DNA of 64,000 nucleotides, taken from contig CAVVCU010000005.1 of the NCBI GenBank assembly GCA_963746825.1, forward strand, positions 558,001 through 622,000, in the 5' to 3' direction. A program made the position numbers and the translations under genes. Below the pieces are notes generated by a model. It had not been told where the DNA came from. It saw only the letters and a program-made list of their open reading frames with translations, and searched no databases. The stretch is from JACVRW01 sp963746825. Lineage in GTDB: Bacteria; Actinomycetota; Thermoleophilia; Solirubrobacterales; Thermoleophilaceae. This document shows, piece by piece, positions 26,257 to 34,665 of this stretch (position 1 is its first letter; the number at the start of each line of letters is the position of its first letter).

Positions 26257-26760
26257 ATGGAACCGGCGACGAACGAGCCGAAACGCATCTGGTGGGCGCG
26301 CCCGCGCAAGCTGTGCGCCCTCGAACGGCCGGGTGGGGGAGGGCGGCTCCACCGTACCGACAGGCGCGGCGTGGAGATCGCATACCTGCGCGCGCGAGGA
26401 GTGCGGACGGTGATCTCGGTGATGACCACGCGCCACAACCTCGCGGCGTACGAGGAGCTGGGCCTCGAGTGGCACCACGTGCCGGTGGCCCGGACCGAGG
26501 ACGGCGCGGAGGGGCTCGAGGAACTGCTCGGCCTGCTGCGGCGCGAGACCCGCGCGCGCGGGGCGGTGGCGCTGCACGGGAATCTCTACACGGACTTCGT
26601 GGCCGCCGTGTGCGCCGCGCACCTGCACGAGACGCGAGGAGTCGACCCGGCGCTCGCGCTGGAGCGTGCCGCGGCGGCGGGCCTGACGGTCACCCCCGAG
26701 GCCTGCACGCTCATCGGCGTGCGACCGCGCGACGTGGAGGGGGTGGCGAAGGCGGCGTGA
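26257..26760 (+). CDS. Dual-specificity phosphatase-like protein, catalytic residues missing
   Basis: 167 aa. The layout is that of small DSP/PTP-like phosphatases: GVEIAYLRARGVRTVISVMTT (the strand and loop before the active site), LEWHHVPVARTEDG with a general-acid-like region, then the signature position. Where HCxxGxxR is expected the sequence is HGNLYTDF (H107-F114), so the nucleophile Cys is Gly108 and the phosphate-binding Arg is Phe114. The following helix VAAVCAAHLHETRGVDPALALERA is normal. I read it as a pseudophosphatase; function unknown. Confidence 0.6.
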   Translation: MEPATNEPKRIWWARPRKLCALERPGGGGRLHRTDRRGVEIAYLRARGVRTVISVMTTRHNLAAYEELGLEWHHVPVARTEDGAEGLEELLGLLRRETRARGAVALHGNLYTDFVAAVCAAHLHETRGVDPALALERAAAAGLTVTPEACTLIGVRPRDVEGVAKAA

Positions 26761-26779
26761 CCAGCGCGGCGCGGCACCC

Positions 26780-27574
26780 TCACCCGACGAGCAGGCCCGC
26801 GAGCGTCTCGCCCACGGCCACCGGGTGCGGCTCGAACCCCTCGAGGTCGGAGCGCGCGCCCCCGCCGCTCAGGACATAGGCGGCGTCGAGGCCCGCCGCC
26901 GCGGCGGCGGCCAGATCGGAGTCCACGCGATCGCCGACCACGAGGGCCCGGCCCTCGCCAAGGCGGTCGACGGCGGTGAGAAAGAGCTGCGGCTCGGGCT
27001 TGCCCACCAGCTCGGCGTGGGCGCCCGTGGCGTATTCCACGGCGGCCAGCACCGCGCCGGTGCCCGGCCAGTGCCCGTCGGGCTGGGGGTAGGTGGGATC
27101 GCGGGCGGTGGCGAGCAGGTCCGCTCCGCGCAGCACGGCCTGGACGGCGTTGCGCAGGTCGTCGTAGACCAGGTCGGTGGTGCCGGCCACCACCACCACC
27201 TCGGCGCGCGAGGCCAGGTCGGTGTTGTTGAGGACCTTCAGGCCGGCGTCGGTCACGTGGCGCTGCATCGCCGGGGTGCCGATCACGAAGGCCGTACGTC
27301 CCGTTCGCGTCTCCGCCAGCAGATGCTGCATGGCTCCACCCACGGTGACCATGTCCCGCAGCGAGGCGCGTATCCCGACCTTCCACAGCCGGGCCACGAG
27401 GTCCTCGCCGGACTCGTAGGCGTTGTTGGTGGCGAAGGCGATCCCCTTCTCGGCCTGGCGCAACGTCTCGAGGGCCTCGACGATGCCCGGAGTGGGCACA
27501 CCGCCGACCCACACGCAGCCGTCCAGGTCGAGGATGAACTGGTCGTAGCGAGCTGCGAGGGGGGTGAGCGGCAC
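26780..27574 (-). CDS. HAD-superfamily hydrolase, class IIA (NagD-like)
   Basis: 264 aa. Motif I FILDLDGCVWVG (nucleophile Asp near residue 16), class IIA cap region with GIAFATNNAYESGEDLVARL, motif III with GKPEPQLFLTAVDRLG, and motif IV ALVVGDRVDSDLAAAAAAGL. Such enzymes dephosphorylate small molecules such as phosphoglycolate, 4-nitrophenyl phosphate or nucleotides. Start GTG 27574, 7 bases after TAGGCT. It shares its promoter with the cyclophilin gene. Confidence 0.87.
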   Translation of the reverse strand: MPLTPLAARYDQFILDLDGCVWVGGVPTPGIVEALETLRQAEKGIAFATNNAYESGEDLVARLWKVGIRASLRDMVTVGGAMQHLLAETRTGRTAFVIGTPAMQRHVTDAGLKVLNNTDLASRAEVVVVAGTTDLVYDDLRNAVQAVLRGADLLATARDPTYPQPDGHWPGTGAVLAAVEYATGAHAELVGKPEPQLFLTAVDRLGEGRALVVGDRVDSDLAAAAAAGLDAAYVLSGGGARSDLEGFEPHPVAVGETLAGLLVG

Positions 27575-27580
27575 CGTCGC

Positions 27581-27587
27581 TAGCCTA
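27581..27587. promoter_or_regulatory. Palindromic shared -10, HAD / cyclophilin lipoprotein
   Basis: TAGCCTA. Plus-strand TAGCCT is 8 bases before GTG 27595; minus-strand TAGGCT is 7 bases before GTG 27574. The two start codons are 21 bp apart (first base to first base). Confidence 0.6.
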
Positions 27588-27594
27588 CGCGCCC

Positions 27595-28297
27595 GTGCTG
27601 CGCCTCCTGCTCGTAGTCCTCGCCCTGCTCGCGCTCGCTCCTGGCCGCCTGCGGCGGGGACGACGATCCGCCCGCGCCCAGCGAGCAACCGGCGGCCGAG
27701 TCGCCCAGTGATTCCGGCGGCGGCGAAGCGGGCGGCTGCCAGGAGGTGGCGGCGCCCGAGCCCAAGCCCGACGGGGGCGCGAAGAAGCCGGCGAAGGCGC
27801 TCGCCGCCGGCCGGACCTACGACGTGGTGATGACCACGAGCTGCGGCGAGTTCACCATCCGCCTGGACCAGAAGACCTCGCCCAGGACGGCGGCGTCGTT
27901 CGCCTCCCTGGCGCGCAGCGGCTTCTACGACGGCACCGTCTTTCACCGCATCGTCCCCGACTTCGTGATCCAGGGTGGCGATCCCACCGGCAGCGGCACC
28001 GGCGGGCCCGGCTACTCCACGCGCGACGTGCCGCCGGCGGACACGGTCTACACCCAGGGCGTGGTGGCCATGGCCAAGACCGCCGTCGAGCCGCCGGGCA
28101 CATCGGGAAGCCAGTTCTACGTGGTCACCGCGCCCGACGCGGGTCTCCCGCCGGAGTACGCGCTCCTGGGCAAGGTCGTGAAGGGCCAGGACGTGGTCCA
28201 GGCGATCGGCCTGCTGGGCGACCCGGCCAGCGGCGGGGCGGGCACGCCGCTGCAACCCGTCGTGCTCGAGACCGCGAAGCTCGTGATGGAGGGCTGA
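27595..28297 (+). CDS. Cyclophilin-type peptidyl-prolyl isomerase lipoprotein, frame-disrupted signal peptide
   Basis: The frame from GTG 27595 encodes a signal peptide (VLRLLLVVLALLALA); a +1 jump near 27640 reaches the lipobox LLAACGGDDDPPAP and then a Cys/Pro-rich linker and the cyclophilin domain. Domain motifs: DVVMTTSCGEFTIRLDQ, SFASLARSGFYDGTVFHRIVPDFVIQGGDPTGSGTGGPGY, GTSGSQFYVVTAPD and LLGKVVKGQDVV. It would isomerise X-Pro bonds outside the membrane. Dropping one C from the CC at 27640-27641 restores one ~233 aa lipoprotein. The catalytic domain itself is intact. Confidence 0.8.
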
Positions 28298-28300
28298 GGG

Positions 28301-29032
28301 TTGGCCCTCGAGGTAACCGACGCCGATTTCGCCCAGCGCGTGGTCGAGCGCTCCTCAGAGCTGCCGGTGCTGGTGGACTTCTGGGCCGATTGGTGCCAGC
28401 CGTGTCACATGCTCGCTCCGGTGATCGAGAAGGCGGTGGCCGCACAGGGCGGCAAGCTCGAGCTGGTCAAGCTCGACGTCGAGGCCAACAAGGAGACCGC
28501 CGCGCGCTTCGGCGTCCGCGGCCTGCCCACGGTCAAGGCCTTTCGCGACGGGCAGGTGGTGGATGAGTTCACCGGCGCCCAGCCGGCCCCGGTGGTGGAG
28601 CGGTTCATCGACGCGCTGGTGCCCTCGGAGGCCGACGAACTGGCCGAGAGCGAGGACGAGGCGGCGCTCCGGCGGGCGCTCGAGCTCGAGCCGAGCCATG
28701 CCGTGGCGCGGCGGCAACTAGGGCGGCTGCTCCTGCGCCGCGGCGAGCCCGAGGCGGCGCTGGAGGTGCTCGAGGACGTGCCGGGCGACTTCGTGGCCGA
28801 CGGCCTGGCCGCCCGGGCGCGCCTGGCCGGCGATCCCGAGCTCGAGGCCGCGTTCGCGGCCTGGGATGGGGGAGACCCCGCCGCGGCGCTCGAGGGCCTG
28901 CAGGCCGCGCTGGCCGACCCCGAGCGCCAAGACCTGGTGCGCCGGGTGATGGTGGCCATCTTCACCGAGCTGGGCGCCGATGACCCGCTGGCGCGCGAGC
29001 ACCGGCGCCGGCTGTCGGCCGCGCTGAACTGA
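28301..29032 (+). CDS. Thioredoxin-TPR protein (CnoX/YbbN-like)
   Basis: 243 aa. Thioredoxin domain with active site WCQPC (C32, C35), FWADWCQPCHMLAPVIEKAV and RGLPTVKAFRDG, then a C-terminal helical TPR-like domain with SHAVARRQLGRLLLRRGEPEAALEVLEDV. This is the layout of CnoX/YbbN, a redox chaperone that hands clients to GroEL or DnaK. TTG start at 28301 four bases after the cyclophilin stop, so the two folding factors form an operon. Confidence 0.85.
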   Translation: MALEVTDADFAQRVVERSSELPVLVDFWADWCQPCHMLAPVIEKAVAAQGGKLELVKLDVEANKETAARFGVRGLPTVKAFRDGQVVDEFTGAQPAPVVERFIDALVPSEADELAESEDEAALRRALELEPSHAVARRQLGRLLLRRGEPEAALEVLEDVPGDFVADGLAARARLAGDPELEAAFAAWDGGDPAAALEGLQAALADPERQDLVRRVMVAIFTELGADDPLAREHRRRLSAALN

Positions 29033-29056
29033 ACCTGCTGAGCTGACCCCGCGGCG

Positions 29057-29671
29057 CTAGGCCGCGGGCCCGGCCGCTCGCGCGCTGCGAGCCCGGGCTT
29101 GGCGTCGCCGGCCGAACAGCACCAGCACACCGAGTGCGATCACCACGAGCAGGAAGCCGAAGAAGAGCGAGCTGCCGAGGCCGATGCCGCCGAACGGCAG
29201 CGCGATCAGGGACACGATGCCCAGGCCCACGGCCAGGAGCGCGATGACGAGGAGGATCAGGAGCACGATGCCCCGGACCCGGGCCACCATGCCCGCGCTG
29301 GCGGGCGGGATGAGCAGGCCCATCATGCGCAGCAGGAACAGCTGGCGTCCCGACGGGGCCTCCTGGCCCAGCTTCTCCATGGCGGCCTTGAGGTCGTCCG
29401 GCCGGCGCTCGGCGAGAGCCATCGACGCCTTCATCATCTGACGCAGGGCGGGCCGCTCCTGGGGATGGCACCCGGCCAGCGCCTGGTTGAAGTAGCTGCG
29501 GGCGGCGTCGACGTCGTAGCGCTCGGCCGCGCGAGCACCGAGGATCGCCTTGGCGGCCACGCGGTGCTTGGACTCGCTGGCCAGCTGCTCGTCGGTGCGG
29601 CTCTCGAGCTGCGGGATCGCGGCCAGGGCCCCGACCTGCATCTGCATCTTCATCTGCTTCTGCTTGGCCAC
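29057..29671 (-). CDS. Two-TM membrane protein with basic N-terminal tail
   Basis: 204 aa, family not recognised. A Met/Lys/Gln-rich start (AKQKQMKMQMQ), a helical cytoplasmic region resembling a short repeat unit (YDVDAARSYFNQALAGCHPQERPALRQMM), then two membrane segments (GIVLLILLVIALLAVGLGIV and LFFGFLLVVIALGVLVLF) and a basic tail. Start GTG 29671. Divergent from the next small gene. No function assigned. Confidence 0.65.
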   Translation of the reverse strand: MAKQKQMKMQMQVGALAAIPQLESRTDEQLASESKHRVAAKAILGARAAERYDVDAARSYFNQALAGCHPQERPALRQMMKASMALAERRPDDLKAAMEKLGQEAPSGRQLFLLRMMGLLIPPASAGMVARVRGIVLLILLVIALLAVGLGIVSLIALPFGGIGLGSSLFFGFLLVVIALGVLVLFGRRRQARARSARAAGPAA

Positions 29672-29750
29672 CGTCTGGCGAAGTTTCGCAGACGCGGCGC
29701 GTCCTGCCGAGCCGGTTTGCGGCGCGAGTCACGCCGGGTATGAGGGACGC

Positions 29751-29990
29751 ATGACCATCGGAATCATCATCGCCGTATGCATCATCCTGTTGGTTCTGGC
29801 CTTCCTGGTGCCCCGGCTCACGGGGCCACAGAGGGGTGTCGACCGCACTTTGGGGGTCGGACAGCGCGCTGGAGGCAAGGCACCGGGTCCGCTCGGGAAG
29901 CTCTTCTCCAAGTCCTTCGGGACGTCACGCAAGGCGACCAACAAGAGCGCCAACACCGGCCGTAAGGGCCGCGGCAAGATGCCGTTCTAG
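29751..29990 (+). CDS. Small single-pass membrane protein
   Basis: 79 aa. One N-terminal transmembrane helix (TIGIIIAVCIILLVLAFLVP) then a basic, glycine-lysine rich tail ending KGRGKMPF. TATGAG lies 6 bases before the ATG. Similar small basic membrane proteins are common in actinobacteria but I do not recognise a named function. Confidence 0.62.
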   Translation: MTIGIIIAVCIILLVLAFLVPRLTGPQRGVDRTLGVGQRAGGKAPGPLGKLFSKSFGTSRKATNKSANTGRKGRGKMPF

Positions 29991-30008
29991 AAATCGAACT
30001 GGGGCAGG

Positions 30009-30044
30009 GGGACCGCGGAGCGGCTTAGTCGCGCTCGCGGTCCC
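30009..30044. terminator. Bidirectional hairpin between convergent genes
   Basis: GGGACCGC (30009-30016) pairs with GCGGTCCC (30037-30044); GAGCG and CGCTC extend it around a one-base bulge. It lies at the 3' ends of the small membrane protein gene and the DivIVA gene. There is no T-tract. Confidence 0.5.
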
Positions 30045-30882
30045 AACCCCGCTCAGGGGACCTGGCGGGACGCTCCTCGCCCGCTTCGCTTCCGCCACCG
30101 GGCAGCGCCTCGAGCTCGACGGTGTGGTCGCTTTCTTCCTCCGCGGGGACCGTGTCCGCGGGCGGCGGCTCTTCGTAGGCGCCCGGCGGGTACGGATCGT
30201 TGCTCTCGGTGACCACGTAGCTGGCCGTCTCGTCCGTGGCGGGCGGCTCGGCCTCGACCTCCCCGACCTCCCAGGCGCCCGTGTCCTCGGGCGGCGGTTC
30301 GCCGGCCTCGGGCGCGGGCACGCCGACGGGTCCAACGGCTTGGGTCTCGGCGGTACTCGGCTCCGGATCGCCGTCGGGCGCGTCGGCGATGCCCTCGGGC
30401 AGCTCCAGACGCTCCATCGCATCGTCGGCGGTGGTCAGCACCGTGTCGGCCAGCGCGCGAATGTCCTCGATCAGGCGCTGGCGCTGCTCCCAGAGAACAC
30501 GGGTGTCGACCACGACCTGCTGGGAGTACTCGTAGGCCTCCCGCCGGATCTGATCCGCCTCCGCCTCGGCTCTCTGCACGCGCTGGTCGGCGTCGATGCG
30601 CGAGCTCGAGGCGAGCTGGTCGGCGGCCACGTGAGCGCGCTGGAGGATGCCCGCGGTCTCGACTCCCACATCGTCGAGGGCCTTCTGCACCGCCCCCTCA
30701 CGGGTCTGGCCGGCCTCGAGCTGGGCCACGAGCGCCTGGACCTCTCTGACGAAGTCGTCGACCGCGCCGCGCTCGTAGCCGCGCACCGCGTGCGGGAAGC
30801 TCACCTGGCTGAGGCGCTCGGAGGCAGAGGCGGCGCCGACGGGGGGCGGGTTGGGGGGGTCGCTGCTCTCGAAATCGGCCAT
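30025..30882 (-). CDS. DivIVA-domain protein
   Basis: 285 aa. The N-terminal DivIVA-type motif is VSFPHAVRGYERGAVDDFVREV, followed by a coiled coil (~45-140) and a long acidic, proline-rich, probably disordered tail. DivIVA-like proteins mark curved membrane at poles or septa and direct growth. The ATG at 30882 has CATACT 6 bases upstream. Confidence 0.82.
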   Translation of the reverse strand: MADFESSDPPNPPPVGAASASERLSQVSFPHAVRGYERGAVDDFVREVQALVAQLEAGQTREGAVQKALDDVGVETAGILQRAHVAADQLASSSRIDADQRVQRAEAEADQIRREAYEYSQQVVVDTRVLWEQRQRLIEDIRALADTVLTTADDAMERLELPEGIADAPDGDPEPSTAETQAVGPVGVPAPEAGEPPPEDTGAWEVGEVEAEPPATDETASYVVTESNDPYPPGAYEEPPPADTVPAEEESDHTVELEALPGGGSEAGEERPARSPERGWDRERD

Positions 30883-30954
30883 GTCCGCAGTATGCCCCGC
30901 GGTCGGACGGCTAAGCGGCCTTGGGCGATAGGGTGCGCGCGGAGGGGCGCGCCT

Positions 30955-32557
30955 TCAACGACCCCCAGTCGGAGACCAACGGGGACCCGGGAACGCCCCC
31001 GGACCGGAACGTGGAGCTGCTGCTGCCGGATCCGCGCCGCCAGGGAGGGGAAACTGCGGGGTCCGGGCGGCGGCGGGCGACGGGCGGAAGTCGCCTCCGG
31101 CGGGGTCGGCGAACCCAGCGCGGCTGCGAGCGAACACGTTCTCGGCGCGCAGCCTGCCGGCGTTGCAGGTGGGGTGGGAGGCCGAGCACCCGGAGCCGGC
31201 GCCTCCGAGCCCGAGCGGCGTCCTGCCGCGCCCGTTGAGCACGAAGTTGCCGCGGATCTGCAGCCCGTCGTCGGCCCGGGCCGGGCTGGGCCCGCTCGAC
31301 GCCCTCTGCGCGGCCGAGTCGTAGGACCCGAAGATCGTGAACACCTGGCCGGCCCGCGGGTGTCCCGGGGGGTTGTGGATCAGGTTGTTGAGCACCCACA
31401 CGTCGCGGTTGGGGATGCGTACGTAGTTGTTGCCGTCGTCGACCGCGGTGGTGCCCCAGCCGCCCGCCTCGATGTGGCTCCGGCAGCGCTCGCGGCCGTC
31501 GTCGCCGGGCCGGCCGTCGCAGCTGCGTGCGCCGAACACCACCTCGAGGGTGTGGCTTCGGCGCCCAACCCGGTAGAGCGTGTTGTGCGCGACGAGGATG
31601 CGCGTGCCGCCGTTCACGCCCAGGCCGGCCCCTTCGGTGTCGTGCACGAAGTTGTCGGTCACCGTCCACGTCGTAGGCCTCGTAGTTGAGCCACGGCGGG
31701 GTCATGAACTGGAGGCCGGTGCCCTGGCCGGCGGAGAAGCCGCCGGTGCCGCAGGCGTAGATCTCGTTCCCGCTCACCCGGATGTCGGCGGAGCCGCCCT
31801 TGGCGTACGCGCACCAGTCCGCGGCGTGATGGATGCGGTTGGCCAGCAGGTGGCCGTGCTGGACGGCCACGAAGTCGATCGCGTTGTCGGCGGCCCCGAA
31901 CACATCGCTGCGCTCCACGTACACGTGCTGAGACTGGTTGACCTTGAGCGTCTCCGCGGCCTCGCCGCGGCCGGCGAGGCGTGAGCCGCGGATCAGGAGG
32001 TGGTCGCAGCGCTCGCAGTGAACGACGTCGCCACCGCGTGCGCTCACGGTCACGCCCTCGAGATAGAAGTAGCGCACGTCGAAAAGGTTGAGCGCAGGGA
32101 GCCGGACGGTCCCTGGGCCGCCGGCCGCCGCCACGACCACCGGCGCCTCGCGCGTGCCGTAGCGGCGCTCCCAGTAGACCGGCACGTCGGCGGCGCGGTA
32201 GCGCCCGGGCGCGAGGAGGATGCGATATCCGGTCTCCCGCAGCTCCGTTCCCTCGGGGATGCGCCGCCAGGCGGCGGAGACGGTGCGCAGGGCGCTCGCG
32301 CGGCTCGCTCCGCTCGCCCCGTCACGCCCGCGCTTCGGGTCGACCCAGATGTCGGTCAGGCGCGGCGAGCCGGCCTGATAGCTCCCGTCCGCGACCGCGC
32401 GCGGCACGAGCGAGCGGGCGTCGCGCACGTCCTTCGGATGATCGGGCGCTCCGCGAGGAGCAGCCGACGCCGGCCCGCACGCCGTGCTGCCGACCGCGAG
32501 CAGCAGGAGCGCGACCGTAAGAGCGCGGATGTCGACGGTAAGGCGCATGCGTGGCAC
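30955..32557 (-). CDS. Parallel beta-helix exported lipoprotein, frame-disrupted
   Basis: Signal peptide and lipobox (ALTVALLLLAVGSTACGP) show a secreted lipoprotein. The body is a right-handed beta-helix of the pectate-lyase-like type (ETLKVNQSQHVYVERSDVFGAADNAIDFVAVQHGHLLANRIHH). At about 31663 the frame must move by +1: YEAYDV in one frame is continued by VTDNFVHDTEGAGLGVNGG in the other (GTG 31662), and the second half (to 30955) finishes the helix (YVRIPNRDVWVLNNLIHNPP). Probably a polysaccharide-binding or -cleaving surface protein. Start ATG 32557 or, three codons later, ATG 32548. Confidence 0.75.
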
Positions 32558-32558
32558 G

Positions 32559-32592
32559 GGCAGGGGCGAGCCGCGGCGCCGGCGCCCCTGCC
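32559..32592. other. 10-bp perfect inverted repeat in beta-helix leader
   Basis: GGCAGGGGCG (32559-32568) and CGCCCCTGCC (32583-32592) enclose 14 bases. On the minus strand this lies between a TAGGTT (-10-like) and the beta-helix ATG, so it would form a hairpin in the leader. Confidence 0.45.
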
Positions 32593-32672
32593 GCGCCCGT
32601 CCAACCTAACTCAGGCGGCCATGGTTCGCCGGGTTTCCATAATCACGGTTATCGCGCGTGGAATCCGCGGAA

Positions 32673-33053
32673 TCAGTCCCAGAAGCCCTCGACCTTCTCG
32701 CCGTCGGGGCCCTCGGGCTTGCGGCCGCCGATGCAGATGACGTCGAGGCCCTCCGGCCCGGCCTCGAACGAGCGGGCCACCGAGGGCGCTACGCGCAGCA
32801 CGTCCCAGGCCGCCAGCTCGATGATCACGTCGTCGAGCTTGGCGCGTCCGGAGCCGGCGACGACGACGTAGGCCTCTTCCTGCACGCGATGCCGGTGACC
32901 CCACGGCATGCGGGCACCCGGCGCGTAGGTGAAGCGGCTTACGCCGAGCTCGGGCGATCCCATTGCCTCCCGGGCGAACCGCCACTCGATGTCGACACCC
33001 TCCGGGCTGACGTCGCGTAGATCGCTGAAGTTCTTCTTCGTCCAATCGGGCAT
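32673..33053 (-). CDS. Cupin-domain protein
   Basis: 126 aa single cupin: PGARMPWGHRHRVQEEAYVVVAGSGRAKLDD carries the His-x-His and Glu metal ligands, followed by the second motif with a partly conserved WDVLRVAPSVARSFEAGPEG. Small cupins act as isomerases, dioxygenases or binding proteins; substrate unknown. Follows the FAD oxidoreductase on the same strand with 17 bases between. Confidence 0.78.
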   Translation of the reverse strand: MPDWTKKNFSDLRDVSPEGVDIEWRFAREAMGSPELGVSRFTYAPGARMPWGHRHRVQEEAYVVVAGSGRAKLDDVIIELAAWDVLRVAPSVARSFEAGPEGLDVICIGGRKPEGPDGEKVEGFWD

Positions 33054-33070
33054 GGCCGGTACCCCTTCGG

Positions 33071-33976
33071 TTAGCCGACCTCGCCGATGAGCGTGCGATG
33101 CAGGCCGGTGGCGGCGAGGCTACCGCCCGCGACCGAAGCGGCGACGTTGCCCGCGCCCGCCGCGTCGCCCGCGGCGAACACCCCCGGCACGGACGTGACG
33201 CCAAACGTGTCGGTGACGGCGATTCCCGTGCCGTTTGGCAGCTCGGTCGTCGCGACGCCCAGCTGTGCCGCGAGGTCGTCGCGCGGCGCCATCGGCGCCA
33301 GCACGTGGAGCGCATCGATTGCGAGCTCGTCGCCGTCGGCGAAGCGGACGAGCCCAGGCGCGACTTCGGCCACTGGCTGCTCGGTGGCCGGGACGCCGGC
33401 GGCGCGCAGGGCGTCGCGGTCCTCCGGCGCCAGCTCGCCGTCGGCGAGCACGATCAGGTCGTCGCTCCACGAGCGCAGCAGCGCCACCCGGTGCGCGGCG
33501 CCGGTCGCGCCGAGGATGCCGATCCGCCGGTCTCGGTTCTCCCAGCCGTGGCAGTACGGGCACGTGAAGGCCGCCCCGCCCCACAGATCCGCGACGCCCG
33601 GCGTGTCCGGCACGCCGTAGTGCATGCCGCCGGCCAGCAGCACCCGGCGAGCGGTCACGGCTCCGCCGTCGGCGAGGCTCGCATGGAACGCCGGCTCCCC
33701 GCCGTCTCCGGCCGGCTCGATCGAGTTCACGGTCCCCGATCGCAGCTCGACCGCGGCCAGCGAAGCGAGCTGCGCGCGCCCGGCGGCGTAGAGCTCTTCG
33801 GGACTCGTTTCGTCCTGGCCGAGCAGGCCGCCGATCGCGGCCGCGGCGCGGTTGCTCGGCTCCCCGGCGTCCACCACGAGCGTGCGCACCCGCGCACGGC
33901 CGAGAACCAGCGCGGCGGAGAGGCCGGCGGCCGCGCCGCCGACGACGAGGGCATCGATGTTCGTGTCCATGTTCAT
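33071..33976 (-). CDS. NAD(P)/FAD-dependent thioredoxin reductase-like oxidoreductase
   Basis: 301 aa. FAD site VVGGAAAGLSAALVLGRA near the N-terminus, the CxxC pair in AAFTCPYCHGWENRDRR, a second nucleotide-binding region RIGILGATGAAHRVALL, and the C-terminal FAD motif VPGVFAAGDAAGAGNVA. Reduces a thioredoxin-like or small-molecule disulfide; a partner is not evident. ATG 33976 is preceded by GGAGA, so it is leadered. It is divergent from the XRE-cupin regulator and may be its target; a TGACGTCA palindrome (33991-33998) lies in the gap. Confidence 0.82.
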   Translation of the reverse strand: MNMDTNIDALVVGGAAAGLSAALVLGRARVRTLVVDAGEPSNRAAAAIGGLLGQDETSPEELYAAGRAQLASLAAVELRSGTVNSIEPAGDGGEPAFHASLADGGAVTARRVLLAGGMHYGVPDTPGVADLWGGAAFTCPYCHGWENRDRRIGILGATGAAHRVALLRSWSDDLIVLADGELAPEDRDALRAAGVPATEQPVAEVAPGLVRFADGDELAIDALHVLAPMAPRDDLAAQLGVATTELPNGTGIAVTDTFGVTSVPGVFAAGDAAGAGNVAASVAGGSLAATGLHRTLIGEVG

Positions 33977-34014
33977 GTCTCCAAGGGTGGTGACGTCATC
34001 CCCATATGACAAGG

Positions 34015-34020
34015 TACATT
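34015..34020 (+). promoter_or_regulatory. -10 box of leaderless XRE-cupin gene
   Basis: TACATT with 6 bases to the ATG at 34027. This argues against the in-frame ATG at 34006. Confidence 0.55.
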
Positions 34021-34026
34021 GCCAAG

Positions 34027-34584
34027 ATGGCAACAGATTCGGCCGACGAGCGAACCCGCAGGCGCCTGCGCGAGCTGCGCGAGCAGGCCGGCCTCTCGCT
34101 GGAGGAGGTCGGCAGGCACGCGGGCATGGCCGCGTCGACGGTGTCGCGCCTCGAGACCGGCGCCCGCCGGCTCACTCTCGGCCACCTGGCGCCCCTGGCC
34201 CGCGCCCTCGGCGTGAGCGTCGACGCGCTCCTCGCCCCGCCGGAGCGCTCCGACCCGCGCGTCCGCAGCCGCGCCTTCACGCGGCAGGGAATCACGTTCG
34301 TGCCGCTCACCAGAGCCGGGGCGGCCAACGGGATGCACGCGTACAAGGTGCTCTACCCGGCGGACGAGCGCCTTGCGGCGCCCAGCGTGCACGAGGGCCA
34401 CGACTGGATCTACGTCCTATCCGGCCGGCTGCGCCTCGTGCTCGGCGACGAGGACTTCGTGCTGGAGCCCGGCGAGGCCGTGGAGTTCTCCTGCCGCGTG
34501 CCGCACGCGCTCGGCGCCGTCGACGGCCCGGCCGAGGCGCTGGCGATATTCGGCCCGCAGGGCGAGCGGATTCACACGCGATAA
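34027..34584 (+). CDS. XRE-family regulator with C-terminal cupin
   Basis: 185 aa. N-terminal HTH (LREQAGLSLEEVGRHAGMAASTVSRLETG), linker, then a cupin_2 effector domain (HEGHDWIYVLSGRLRLVLGDEDFVLEPGEAVEF). Such regulators sense a small molecule through the cupin and repress or activate a neighbouring operon. The divergent FAD oxidoreductase is the likely target. Confidence 0.87.
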   Translation: MATDSADERTRRRLRELREQAGLSLEEVGRHAGMAASTVSRLETGARRLTLGHLAPLARALGVSVDALLAPPERSDPRVRSRAFTRQGITFVPLTRAGAANGMHAYKVLYPADERLAAPSVHEGHDWIYVLSGRLRLVLGDEDFVLEPGEAVEFSCRVPHALGAVDGPAEALAIFGPQGERIHTR

Positions 34585-34665
34585 CGGCCGCGTGGTCATG
34601 GCGCGATTGCGCCAACGCGCCAGTTCTCCCTTCAGAGGTCGCCTCTTGCGGTCGATGAGACGGGT

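Noticed and set aside
33991..33998. TGACGTCA as a defined operator for the XRE-cupin regulator
   Set aside because: An 8-base palindrome is expected by chance at this scale and only one copy is seen; kept as a remark in the oxidoreductase entry only.
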